Source: Neobacillus novalis NBRC 102450 (GTDB lineage Bacteria; Bacillota; Bacilli; Bacillales; Cytobacillaceae). Taken from it: DNA of 64,000 nucleotides. Under the pieces are notes generated by a model. The model worked only from the letters and a program-made list of their open reading frames with translations, searched no databases and had not been told where the DNA came from. Location: assembly GCF_001591805.1 (NCBI RefSeq), contig NZ_BCVP01000015.1, forward strand, positions 1 to 64,000. Reading direction: 5' to 3'. This document shows, piece by piece, positions 18,283 through 25,985 of the stretch (its first letter is position 1; each line of letters begins with the position of its first letter). A program made the position numbers and the translations under genes.

Positions 18283-18471
18283 TGGACAAAAAGTAAAAAA
18301 ATTGTATTGATATTTCTTATATTTTGTAAAGGGGCCATTAGCTGTTATGGTTGATAGGATTCGAGCCAATTCATGAGGAGATTCTTTCGTTCCACTACTA
18401 ATGAAACGGCTTTTCTGACCTTAAATAAACTAAAAACTGTCACATATATACCATTTCACTGGCATATATTG

Positions 18472-18499
18472 GTGTTACGATTATATTGAAAAGTAACAC
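18472..18499. promoter_or_regulatory. Putative NikR operator, inverted repeat
   Basis: GTGTTAC and GTAACAC are separated by 14 bp, a perfect dyad. As I recall, this matches one class of predicted NikR sites outside enterobacteria. It lies just beyond the 3' end of nikR, not in the nikR-nikM divergent gap. A TATAAT occurs inside it on the minus strand. The rest of 18300-18500 shows no gene. Confidence 0.5.
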
Positions 18500-18501
18500 G
18501 A

Positions 18502-18921
18502 TTACGGTTCGGATACAGGGGAAACGGACAGTTGGCCGTACTTTACTCCTTTTATACTAAGTAATTTATCTCTTAAACTGCGAATATTTAGGGCATTCCC
18601 GCGAACGACAATCATTTCAAGGCAGTTATGATGATCAAGGTGAAAATGAGTCGTTGCCAGAATCGAATCATGGTAGTCGTGCTGAATCGTTGTTAATTCT
18701 GCCATTAGATGGCGCTGATGGTGATCATAAAAAATCAGGAGACAGCCTGCAACCTCATGATCATCTTGTTTCCATTGATGTTTGACTAATTTTTCACGGA
18801 CTAGATCCCGGACCGCTTCCGAGCGGGTTTTATAGCCTTTTTCTTCAATTAATTGGTCGAAACTTTCAAGTAAGCTTTCTTCCATGGATACACCAAACCG
18901 GCTTAATTTCTTTGAAGTCAA
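18502..18921 (-). CDS. nikR: Nickel-responsive regulator NikR
   Basis: 139 residues. An N-terminal ribbon-helix-helix DNA-binding domain (about 1-50) precedes an ACT-like nickel domain. The high-affinity nickel ligands are all present: His81, His92, His94 and Cys100, equivalent to His76, His87, His89 and Cys95 of E. coli. It represses nickel uptake when nickel is plentiful. The start is TTG 18921 with AAGGAGG about 9 bp upstream. It is transcribed divergently from the nickel transporter operon nikMNQO, 75 bp away. Confidence 0.95.
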   Translation of the reverse strand: MTSKKLSRFGVSMEESLLESFDQLIEEKGYKTRSEAVRDLVREKLVKHQWKQDDHEVAGCLLIFYDHHQRHLMAELTTIQHDYHDSILATTHFHLDHHNCLEMIVVRGNALNIRSLRDKLLSIKGVKYGQLSVSPVSEP

Positions 18922-18996
18922 AATAGTTTGCCTCCTTCCTTATAACGTAACGATATCACAAATATTTTTATAGAAAAAGTGAAAAGGAGAATCATT

Positions 18997-19632
18997 ATGC
19001 ATATTCCTGATGGGATTTTAAGTCCCGCTATTTTAGCAACAGGTGCAGCAGTATCGGTTATCGTCCTTGCCAAAAGTGTTCAAGAATCGAAAAAGAATCT
19101 GGAGCAGACAGCTGTGCCGATTATGGGCGTGATGGCTGCGTTTATCTTTGCAGCGCAAATGGTGAATTTTCCACTATTAGGAGCGGCGGCCTCCGGCCAT
19201 TTGATTGGCGGAGCTTTGGCTGCCTATCTATTTGGCTTTTGGCCGACGACACTCATTATGACGACTGTCGTCACCATCCAAGCAGTGGTCTTTCAGGATG
19301 GCGGCATCAGTGTGCTTGGAGTAAATATACTCAATATGGCGATCCTTGCACCGCTGGCCGCAACATTAGTTTATAAACTTGTACGAAAAACAAAGGTTCC
19401 GGTTTCGGTGATGGTCTTTATCGCGGGTTGGGTCTCTGTAGTTGTCACAGCTGGATTTGCCGCCCTTCAGCTCGGGGCGTCACATGTAGTTTCCTATCAA
19501 TTGGCTTTACAAACACTTATTCTTTGGCATGTGATTATTGGGATTGGCGAAGGCGTGATAACAGGGGCAGTTGTTCCGTTTGCCCGCCGCTCCTCCTTTT
19601 TCCTTGGCGTTAGTGAGGAGAGGTTACGATGA
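18997..19632 (+). CDS. nikM: ECF-type nickel transporter substrate-binding membrane subunit NikM (CbiM family)
   Basis: 211 residues with about seven helices. The family needs the free N-terminus MHIPDG, where the amino group and His2 bind the metal; that decides the start at ATG 18997 (AAAAGGAG upstream) over the in-frame ATG at 18979. CbiM and NikM are close relatives handling cobalt or nickel. The neighbouring nikR makes nickel the better choice. It overlaps the next gene by 4 bp. Confidence 0.88.
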   Translation: MHIPDGILSPAILATGAAVSVIVLAKSVQESKKNLEQTAVPIMGVMAAFIFAAQMVNFPLLGAAASGHLIGGALAAYLFGFWPTTLIMTTVVTIQAVVFQDGGISVLGVNILNMAILAPLAATLVYKLVRKTKVPVSVMVFIAGWVSVVVTAGFAALQLGASHVVSYQLALQTLILWHVIIGIGEGVITGAVVPFARRSSFFLGVSEERLR

Positions 19633-19904
19633 AGAAACGGTTAGTTCTTTGGATAGTGGTATCGTTATTTATTGCCGGTGGAGTATCGTTACTTGCGTCG
19701 ACACATCCCGATGGCTACGAAAAGACAGGAGAACAATTGGGGTTTATTGACAGAGCCACCTCCTATTTGCATTCACCACTCCCTGACTACGCGATTCCAG
19801 GCGTCCATTCATGGCTGTCAACCAGTCTTGCCGGCATCCTTGGGGTAGCGATTACGTTTGTCCTCTTTCTTTTGCTTGGAAAAATGGCTGGGAAACGCAG
19901 ATGA
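19629..19904 (+). CDS. nikN: PDGLE-domain accessory subunit NikN of the nickel transporter
   Basis: 91 residues. Two membrane helices (about 4-23 and 65-86) flank an external loop of about 40 residues. The loop begins ASTHPDGYEKT, a variant of the PDGLE motif (Tyr for Leu). NikN/CbiN-type subunits assist NikM in metal loading. Overlaps of 4 bp with both neighbours show tight coupling. Confidence 0.85.
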   Translation: MKKRLVLWIVVSLFIAGGVSLLASTHPDGYEKTGEQLGFIDRATSYLHSPLPDYAIPGVHSWLSTSLAGILGVAITFVLFLLLGKMAGKRR

Positions 19905-20587
19905 TTACGGAGCCGAAGCCAAGAGTAAAAGTGGTGATGGCTCTTATCTTGATTATTCTTGGTGTTCTACCGAAGAATCTTGTGATGATTGGCGGAAATC
20001 TCGTCATCGGTCTCCTGCTTTTGTTTATTTATCGAATTCCGCTTCGTGCTTTTGTCAAACAGCTAAAGCCCATCGCCTTTTTTATGCTGTTTACGTTTCT
20101 TTTCTTTCCGCTTTATGAAGGGAGTCATGGCTGGATAAAAGCGCTTCAATATAGCGGCCGCTTACTGTTTGTCGCAGAGGTGCTCAGCTTCCTATTTTAC
20201 CGTTTGGGAATTGTTGGTTTTTTACAAGTGTTGGCTGAACTTCGGCTGCCCGCGATTTTTATTGAGCTAATCCTGTTTACATTGCGCTTTATGGATGTGT
20301 TCCGCGGGGAAGTGCGGCAAATGCTGTTAAGTCTCCGGAGCAGGGGGTTTTATACTGGCAATTGGTTTCAGCTTAAGAAATATAGGGTTTTGGGCGGATT
20401 GTTGGGAAGCCTGCTGCTTCGTTCCTTTCAACGCTCGGAGCGGATTTATACGGGAATGTTAAGTAAGGGTTACAAAGGAGAACTTAGGGCAATGACAACA
20501 GAGTTTGTCCCAAAATATGAGTGGCTGCATTGTGCACTATGGGTCGGCTGCGTCCTTTGCTTGTTTTTTGTAGGAGGATTGCGATAG
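19901..20587 (+). CDS. nikQ: ECF transporter T component NikQ (CbiQ family)
   Basis: 228 residues with about five helices. The T component links substrate-binding and ATPase subunits. The coupling-helix signature with Ala/Ser-Arg-Gly is seen as LSLRSRGFYTG near residue 144 and again in the GMLSKGYKGE segment near residue 190. ATG 19901 overlaps the nikN stop; the frame is open upstream only inside nikN. A one-base overlap leads into nikO. Confidence 0.87.
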   Translation: MITEPKPRVKVVMALILIILGVLPKNLVMIGGNLVIGLLLLFIYRIPLRAFVKQLKPIAFFMLFTFLFFPLYEGSHGWIKALQYSGRLLFVAEVLSFLFYRLGIVGFLQVLAELRLPAIFIELILFTLRFMDVFRGEVRQMLLSLRSRGFYTGNWFQLKKYRVLGGLLGSLLLRSFQRSERIYTGMLSKGYKGELRAMTTEFVPKYEWLHCALWVGCVLCLFFVGGLR

Positions 20588-21396
20588 TGGATATATTTCA
20601 ATTTAACGAAGTGTCGTATGGCTATACGAAGGACAAGCCAATATTACGCGAAATCTCCTTTTCGATTCGTGAGGGCAGAAAAACAGCTATTGTTGGCGCA
20701 AACGGAGCGGGAAAGTCGACGATTTTGTTTCATTTAAATGGATTGTTTGCCCAGCAGCAGGGGGACATCTTCTTCCGTGGCCAAAAGCTTGATAAGAAGT
20801 TACGGAAAGAATTATATCAGCATGTCGGTATTGCTTTTCAAGACCCTGACGACCAAATCATTTCATTGACAGTGTCCGATGACATTGCGTTTGGGCCGGT
20901 TCAGTTGGAAATATCCGCTTCAGACGTTAAGGAGAGAGTGAGAAAGTATACCAATCTATTAGGGATTGAGCGCTTACTGACGGAAAACCCATCCGAGCTA
21001 AGCTACGGACAAAAGAAGCACGTCACCATTGCCGGGGTGCTGGCGATGGAAACGGACGTATTTATTTTGGATGAACCGATGGCCTTTCTTGATCCATATG
21101 GAAAAGAACGGATGACATCGATATTACAGCTGCTGCAGGAGCAGGGCAAAACCGTAATTGTCACCACCCATGATATGCAGTTTGTCGCCGAATGGGCGGA
21201 GAATGTGATTGTCATCCATCAAGGACAGTGTCTCGGGACATTTCAACCAAGAGAACTTTTCGGGCGTCCTGATATCATGAAACAGGCAAACCTAACGCTG
21301 CCGCCAATCGTCGAATTAATGACAGCCATCTGGAAGGGCAATAAAGAAGAAATGCCAATTCGAGTTGAGGAGGCGAAGAAGTGGTTTGGGACATAG
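20587..21396 (+). CDS. nikO: ECF transporter ATPase NikO (CbiO family)
   Basis: 269 residues. Walker A is GANGAGKST (37-45), the Q loop is AFQDPDDQ (Gln85), the signature is LSYGQ (138-142), Walker B is FILDEP, and the switch His is in TTHDMQF. The signature reads LSYGQ rather than LSGGQ, which occurs in this family. GTG 20587 has AGGAGG 9 bp upstream, inside the nikQ end. It is the last gene of the operon; no terminator follows directly, only the 21-bp repeat array. Confidence 0.9.
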   Translation: MDIFQFNEVSYGYTKDKPILREISFSIREGRKTAIVGANGAGKSTILFHLNGLFAQQQGDIFFRGQKLDKKLRKELYQHVGIAFQDPDDQIISLTVSDDIAFGPVQLEISASDVKERVRKYTNLLGIERLLTENPSELSYGQKKHVTIAGVLAMETDVFILDEPMAFLDPYGKERMTSILQLLQEQGKTVIVTTHDMQFVAEWAENVIVIHQGQCLGTFQPRELFGRPDIMKQANLTLPPIVELMTAIWKGNKEEMPIRVEEAKKWFGT

Positions 21397-21410
21397 ACAC
21401 CTGTCCAATG

Positions 21411-21660
21411 ATTCGCCGATAAATATTCAATATTCGCCGATAAAATCAAAAATTCGCCGATATATGAGGAATATTCGCCGATAAAGTGTAATTTTTCGCT
21501 GATAAATGGATCACAAAGGACGCTGGGGCACGCAAAATAAATCTTATTTGCGAATCTAGCCCTCTTATTGGCGAATTTCACCTGCTTATTTGCGAATCTA
21601 GCCCTCTTATTGGCGAATTTCACCTGTTTATTTGCGAATCTAACACTTTTATTTGCGAAT
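21411..21660. repeat. 21-bp periodic repeat array A (two opposed halves)
   Basis: Left half: five units with core ATTCGCCGATAAA starting at 21411, 21432, 21452, 21473 and 21494 (steps 21, 20, 21, 21). Right half: six units with core TTATTkGCGAAT starting at 21544, 21565, 21586, 21607, 21628 and 21649, all exactly 21 bp apart. The right core is the reverse complement of the left, so the halves point at each other across about 35 bp. Within the right half, units alternate as 42-bp pairs. It lies between the convergent nikO and wall-binding protein genes. Confidence 0.9.
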
Positions 21661-21735
21661 TGACTTCAACAAACTGAAAATGGCGGTTTAGATGACATCG
21701 CACTATAAGTCATATGGAACGAAAAAAATGAAAAT

Positions 21736-21780
21736 AAAGGAGGAGTAAAATCATCTTAGGATGACCTCGCTCCTCCTTTT
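21736..21780. terminator. Bidirectional terminator between nikO and the wall-binding protein gene
   Basis: AAAGGAGGAG pairs with CTCCTCCTTT, with an inner CATC/GATG stem. T-rich tails follow on both strands. Confidence 0.75.
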
Positions 21781-21788
21781 AATTCCGT

Positions 21789-23153
21789 TTACTTAATCCA
21801 AGCACCATCAGCACCTAAGCGGTACGTGCCAATTTTTGTACTGGAGGCCATTTTACCACTGCTGTAGAGATAGTACCATTTTGCTCCATCCTTAATCCAC
21901 CCAGTTTTCATGGCCCCATTGCCGCCAAGGTAATACCAATCTTTACCGGATTTCAGCCAGCCGGTTTTCATCGAGCCGTTGCTATTTAAGTAATACCAAG
22001 CACCTCTATCTTTTACCCAGCCGGTTTTCATTACACCATAAGCATCAAGATAATACCATTTGCCGCCATCGAAAATCCAGCCTGCTTTCTTTTCCCCAGA
22101 CTGTTTATCAAGGAAAAACCATTTATTTTCAGTGAACAGCCAACCTGTTACCATGGCCCCGCTGGTTTTATCAAGGAAATAATATTTTCCGTTTTGGAAA
22201 AACCATCCAGTGTTTTTCACTCCATTGGTGTAATAATAACGTTTGCCATTTTCAACCACCCAGCCGGTAAAAGTTGAACTTGCAACTGTAATTTTTGTCG
22301 CCTTACTCTTATTTCCTGCACTATCTGTTGCCGTTACACTTAATACTGTCCCGGCAGGATAAACAGGTATGGAAACGGTGAATTTCCCATTTGCACCGGT
22401 AATGGCTGTACCAACTACAGAACCGTTTACGGATACTTCAATCACAGAACCAGCTTCAGCCGTTCCTCTTAAGACATTGTCCTTATCATTCACGCGATCA
22501 ACCTGCGGTGCAGCAGGCGGAGTGGTATCCTCATCGCCAAAATTCATCGTGGCCATTAGAGCGTATCCGTCGCCGTAATAGTCATTTAAATTGAACGCTT
22601 TAATATAGTAAGTTCCAGCTTTGATAGTATAAAATTCTACTAATAGTTTACCTTCTTGATAGATATCTTCAATGTCGACAAGGTTATCATTTTTATCAAA
22701 TAGTAAAAAACCAATTTCAGAAAATGCATATTCATCCATAAGACCAAGTACGGCCAATGGTCCGGATTTTGTCACATTAATTTTGTATGTATCAATATCA
22801 TAGTAGTCTAATGTGCCCAAAGCAATTTCATCTAATCGTAATGGATTCGCTTGAGAAATGGAGTCATTCGGCTCGACTTCGTAAATAGGGGGATACTCTT
22901 CCCCTGCTTTTGCAGCTGCATGACGATTAGCTGATTCAGATTCAGACCATTTCTTACCGCTAGTTAATACTTTATTCATTTCGCGGATTTTCTGTTTTTG
23001 GGCAAAAGTGAAATTTGCCTTTTCAGCGCTAGTAACCCCCTTGTTAAAAAGACTTTTTAGTGATTCGGATGTTGTTTCCGCCTTTACCGCTGAATTACCG
23101 ATGAGCAAAATGACCATTAATACTACTAAACTCCCTATTGCCTTTAACCTCAT
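21789..23153 (-). CDS. Secreted modular protein: PPC-like domain, Ig-like domain, seven cell-wall-binding repeats
   Basis: 454 residues. A signal peptide (MRLKAIGSLVVLMVILLIG, cleavage near residue 25) is followed by a charged linker. A PPC-like beta domain comes next (about 95-200, beginning EVEPNDSISQANPL), then a bacterial Ig-like module (about 210-290, starting DTTPPAAPQV). Seven aromatic repeats of 20-22 residues (GW, then a W/Y-Y-Y/F-L block) fill residues 295 to the end and resemble CW_binding_1 repeats. No catalytic motif is visible, so I infer an extracellular adhesive or wall-associated role. GGGGGA lies 11 bp before the ATG. Repeats may misalign in assemblies. Confidence 0.85.
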   Translation of the reverse strand: MRLKAIGSLVVLMVILLIGNSAVKAETTSESLKSLFNKGVTSAEKANFTFAQKQKIREMNKVLTSGKKWSESESANRHAAAKAGEEYPPIYEVEPNDSISQANPLRLDEIALGTLDYYDIDTYKINVTKSGPLAVLGLMDEYAFSEIGFLLFDKNDNLVDIEDIYQEGKLLVEFYTIKAGTYYIKAFNLNDYYGDGYALMATMNFGDEDTTPPAAPQVDRVNDKDNVLRGTAEAGSVIEVSVNGSVVGTAITGANGKFTVSIPVYPAGTVLSVTATDSAGNKSKATKITVASSTFTGWVVENGKRYYYTNGVKNTGWFFQNGKYYFLDKTSGAMVTGWLFTENKWFFLDKQSGEKKAGWIFDGGKWYYLDAYGVMKTGWVKDRGAWYYLNSNGSMKTGWLKSGKDWYYLGGNGAMKTGWIKDGAKWYYLYSSGKMASSTKIGTYRLGADGAWIK

Positions 23154-23283
23154 TCCAATAACATCCCCCTTTTATAAAACTACCAGCATGAACAATGTTA
23201 CTATAGAAGCAGGTATTTTTTAACAAATATATTCCCCTAAATAATTACAATTACCCCTATAAAAATGGAATTTTTCCACAAAT

Positions 23284-23355
23284 GGTGCCTGACACCATCA
23301 GATATTGGTGGATTTTGTAATATTATGGCTGGGCAGGGACATGGGGTCAGGCACC
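23284..23355. repeat. Inverted pair of the GGTGCCTGACACC motif
   Basis: GGTGCCTGACACC at 23284-23296 and GGGGTCAGGCACC at 23343-23355 face each other across 46 bp and could form a hairpin. The motif belongs to a dispersed family seen also at 43312, 43346 and 63576. The 340-bp gap between the wall-binding gene and yhdT holds nothing else I recognise. Confidence 0.7.
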
Positions 23356-23518
23356 TTGTCTACATTGTAGGTTAGGGATTTCTCTATGAAATTATTAGAA
23401 ATTAACTGGGACAATTAACCTATCCCTAGGGTTCCCTCTTTTTGCATTCAGGATTGTTTGGTAAAATGTTCATTATTCGTTAAAAATAACGTAGTTGCGG
23501 AAACGAGGAGGGGTCCAG

Positions 23519-23803
23519 TTGAAAAAAACAGCCAAACCGCTGGACAAGCGTTTTAAGATTGCCCATAGAGAAGCCCTGATTGGGATTATTCTTGTGTTGA
23601 TTAATTTTATCTGGTGGTATGGCTTTGCCTATGGCCTTGGTTCAACCGATGTCCATAATTATACCTACATATTTGGGCTGCCGGCATGGTTCTTTTACAG
23701 CTGTGTTGGCGGCTTTGTCGTGATGGTGATTCTCGTCATTTTGACTGTTAAATTTCTGTTTAAAGAAGTTCCCTTTGAAGAGGAAGAGGGGGAGAGCAAA
23801 TGA
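23519..23803 (+). CDS. YhdT-family (DUF997) small membrane protein paired with PanF
   Basis: 94 residues with two membrane helices and an acidic C-terminus (FEEEEGESK). This family, called YhdT in E. coli, is usually encoded directly upstream of the pantothenate transporter PanF, as here. Its own function is not established. The start is TTG 23519 with GAGGAGGGG about 6 bp upstream. The stop overlaps the panF ATG by 4 bp. Confidence 0.85.
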   Translation: MKKTAKPLDKRFKIAHREALIGIILVLINFIWWYGFAYGLGSTDVHNYTYIFGLPAWFFYSCVGGFVVMVILVILTVKFLFKEVPFEEEEGESK

Positions 23804-25245
23804 ATTGGGCGGTCATTACACCATTAATTCTCTTCCTTATGATTATTTTTGCCGTTGGCTTTTGGTCAAACAAGTTCGTCCTCAAGTCCAATTCCTTTAT
23901 TGAGGAATATTTTTTAGGGGAACGGCAAATGGGCGGTTTTATCCTCGCGATGACGATGGTCGCGACCTATGGCAGCGCCTCAAGCTTTATCGGCGGGCCG
24001 GGAATCGCTTATACCCAAGGCTTAGGCTGGGTCCTGTTGGCGATGGCCCAATTAGCAACCGGTTATTTCACGTTAATGGTGCTGGGAAAGAAATTCGCGA
24101 TTGTGGCTCGTCAGTATAAAGCAATCACCCTGATTGATTTTCTTAAAGAGCGTTATAAAAGTAAAACCGTAGTCCTTTTATCTGCGGCAAGTATTATCAT
24201 CTTTCTATTTTCATCAATGGCGGCGCAGTGGATTGGCGGGGCGCGGCTTGTTGAATCCCTAACCGGGCTGCCTTATACAGCGGCCCTATTAATCTTTGCC
24301 TTTTCCGTTCTCGCCTTTGTGATTGTCGGCGGCTTTCGAGCGGTGGCCTTGACCGATGCCGTCCAGGGGGTCGTTATGTTTCTCGGGACGCTAATTCTGC
24401 TGGTGGCGACGATTAAAGCAGGCGGCGGTATCCCGCGAATTATCGCCGATTTAGCGGCGGAAAATCCAAATTTAATCAGCCCGTTTGGCGCCGAGAGAAC
24501 ATTAACCCCAGCTTATGTTTCTTCGTTCTGGATATTAGTCGGCATCGGCGTTGTCGGGCTGCCGCAAATTACCGTCCGGGCGATGTCGTATAAAAACTCA
24601 AAGGCGATGCATAGTGCCATCATTATCGGAACAATTGTTGTCGGTTTTATTATGCTTGGGATGCACCTCATTGGCGTGTTCGCAAGGCCAGTGCTTCCTG
24701 GTGTCAAAATTGGCGATACCGTCATGCCGTTGCTATCGATGAAGGTGCTGCCGCCGTTTGTTGCCGGTATCGTCCTGGCAGCACCAATGGCTGCAATTAT
24801 GTCCACTGTCGATGCCCTGCTCATCCTCGTCAGTTCGGCATTAGTCAAAGATGTCTATTTGAATTACATTAAGCCCAATGCCAAGGATCATCATGTGAAA
24901 AAGGTCAGTTTCAGTGTCACGGCGATTATTGGAATTCTCGTCATTCTGCTGGCATTAAGTCCGCCTGATTTAATCGTTTGGCTCAATTTATTTTCTTTCG
25001 GCGGCTTGGAGTCCGTCTTTATTTGGCCCGTTATCATGGGACTGTATTGGCGGCGGAGCAATAAATATGGCGCCATCACGTCGATGATTCTAGGGATGGG
25101 TTCCTACATCTTATTAGATCGGTTTTATCCGAACGCCTTTGGGCTCCATACAGTAGTGGTGCCAATTGTGCTCTCATTGCTAGGATTTGTGCTGGTTAGC
25201 CTTGTTTCTCAGCAACACACCGCAGCGATCGAAATTGAAAAATAA
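23800..25245 (+). CDS. panF: Sodium/pantothenate symporter
   Basis: 481 residues and about 13 membrane helices of the sodium:solute symporter family. Matching segments include YGSASSFIGGPGIAYTQGLGW near residue 55 (quoted in part), the YKAITLIDFLKERYKSK loop, and GGFRAVALTDAVQG near 180. PanF brings in pantothenate for coenzyme A synthesis using the sodium gradient. The yhdT neighbour supports pantothenate over proline or other SSS substrates. It is followed by the first copy of a 110-bp repeat element. Confidence 0.88.
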   Translation: MNWAVITPLILFLMIIFAVGFWSNKFVLKSNSFIEEYFLGERQMGGFILAMTMVATYGSASSFIGGPGIAYTQGLGWVLLAMAQLATGYFTLMVLGKKFAIVARQYKAITLIDFLKERYKSKTVVLLSAASIIIFLFSSMAAQWIGGARLVESLTGLPYTAALLIFAFSVLAFVIVGGFRAVALTDAVQGVVMFLGTLILLVATIKAGGGIPRIIADLAAENPNLISPFGAERTLTPAYVSSFWILVGIGVVGLPQITVRAMSYKNSKAMHSAIIIGTIVVGFIMLGMHLIGVFARPVLPGVKIGDTVMPLLSMKVLPPFVAGIVLAAPMAAIMSTVDALLILVSSALVKDVYLNYIKPNAKDHHVKKVSFSVTAIIGILVILLALSPPDLIVWLNLFSFGGLESVFIWPVIMGLYWRRSNKYGAITSMILGMGSYILLDRFYPNAFGLHTVVVPIVLSLLGFVLVSLVSQQHTAAIEIEK

Positions 25246-25266
25246 CACAGCAGAAGTATTTGGTTG

Positions 25267-25376
25267 AAAAGGGGCGGAGCGCCGCATAAACGAATCGGTA
25301 TGACCAATCGGAAGTGAAAATTGACAATTCGAACTTTGAAAAGGAAAAGCCGGGCTCTGCTCACACCGCCTTTATT
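25267..25376 (+). repeat. 110-bp intergenic repeat element, copy 1
   Basis: It begins AAAAGGGGCGGAGCGCCGCA and ends GCTCTGCTCACACCGCCTTT followed by ATT. Copy 2 at 49161-49270 has the same length, the same first 20 bases, an identical last 23 bases and a diverged middle. The ends are imperfect inverted repeats (AAAGG..GGCGG..GAGC with GCTC..CCGCCTTT). Confidence 0.85.
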
Positions 25377-25498
25377 AGGTTGGTGTACTACTCATATAAA
25401 ATATATTTCCATTTATCGATGGGAAGTTGAAATTCATGTTAGTTTTTTGTTGCAATTTTTTAAATTAATTCCTAGAATGAATTAACAGAAATCTTTGA

Positions 25499-25753
25499 AT
25501 GGGTGTGGACCGATTGTTAGATGTTATTAGATACTTGTCAGCCTTAATTATGCCGGGGTTACTAGTTTTGCTGTTTACACGGGTCACTTACAATCGAATT
25601 ATCGGTCTTGTTTTAACCGTTGCCCTTATTGCCGCGTCTGTATATAAAGGTTATACCGGCTCATTTTTTCTTATTGTGATTGACGCCTTCTCCTTAACCG
25701 CCGGGTTCTGGCTGGCGGCAAAAATGAAGCAGCGAGCGGTGAAAAGAAGCTAG
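25499..25753 (+). CDS. csbA: CsbA-like general-stress membrane protein
   Basis: About 84 residues with two or three hydrophobic helices and a basic tail. The segment MPGLLVLLFTRVTYNR near the N-terminus and the position immediately upstream of uvrB match CsbA of Bacillus, a sigma-B-controlled protein of unknown function. The start is uncertain: no good ribosome-binding site lies before ATG 25499, and GTG 25505 or TTG 25514 are possible. I could not find a convincing sigma-B promoter. Confidence 0.75.
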   Translation: MGVDRLLDVIRYLSALIMPGLLVLLFTRVTYNRIIGLVLTVALIAASVYKGYTGSFFLIVIDAFSLTAGFWLAAKMKQRAVKRS

Positions 25754-25760
25754 GATATGG

Positions 25761-25792
25761 TAAGTCTGTCGATTTTCGGCAGACTTTTTTTA
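25761..25792 (+). terminator. Terminator after csbA
   Basis: AGTCTGTCGA and CGGCAGACT form a stem with one bulge around TTTT, followed by seven T. It isolates csbA from uvrBA. Confidence 0.8.
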
Positions 25793-25831
25793 CGGGATTT
25801 AAAGGACAAAATAATCCTCATGATAAAAAAA

Positions 25832-25845
25832 CGAATGCTAGTTCG
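25832..25845. promoter_or_regulatory. LexA (SOS) box upstream of uvrB
   Basis: CGAATGCTAGTTCG matches the Gram-positive LexA consensus CGAACnnnnGTTCG with one change (T for C). It lies about 30 bp upstream of a TAGAAT -10-like hexamer and 140 bp before the uvrB start. DNA-damage induction of uvrBA is known in Bacillus. Confidence 0.75.
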
Positions 25846-25985
25846 CATATTATTGGTTTGTTTTTGGGTGAATGTGGTAGAATGTTAATATGAAATTTTA
25901 CTGGGACACTTTGCGGCGCCATCCCGGTCCATTAACAAGGTTATTAAGCTGAAAAGTGATTTATATTACGGGGAGGAAACTTTTT

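Noticed and set aside
18122..18310. Plus-strand ORF between NCS1 and nikR
   Set aside because: It overlaps the NCS1 promoter and cre, lacks a ribosome-binding site and has no gene-like composition.
21411..21660. The 21-bp arrays as CRISPR
   Set aside because: Period is 21 bp with a short degenerate core. There are no 24-40 bp identical repeats with unique spacers, and no cas genes nearby.
25380..25498. Sigma-B promoter for csbA
   Set aside because: I looked for GTTT-N12-15-GGGWAW and found no acceptable match, so it is not listed as a feature.
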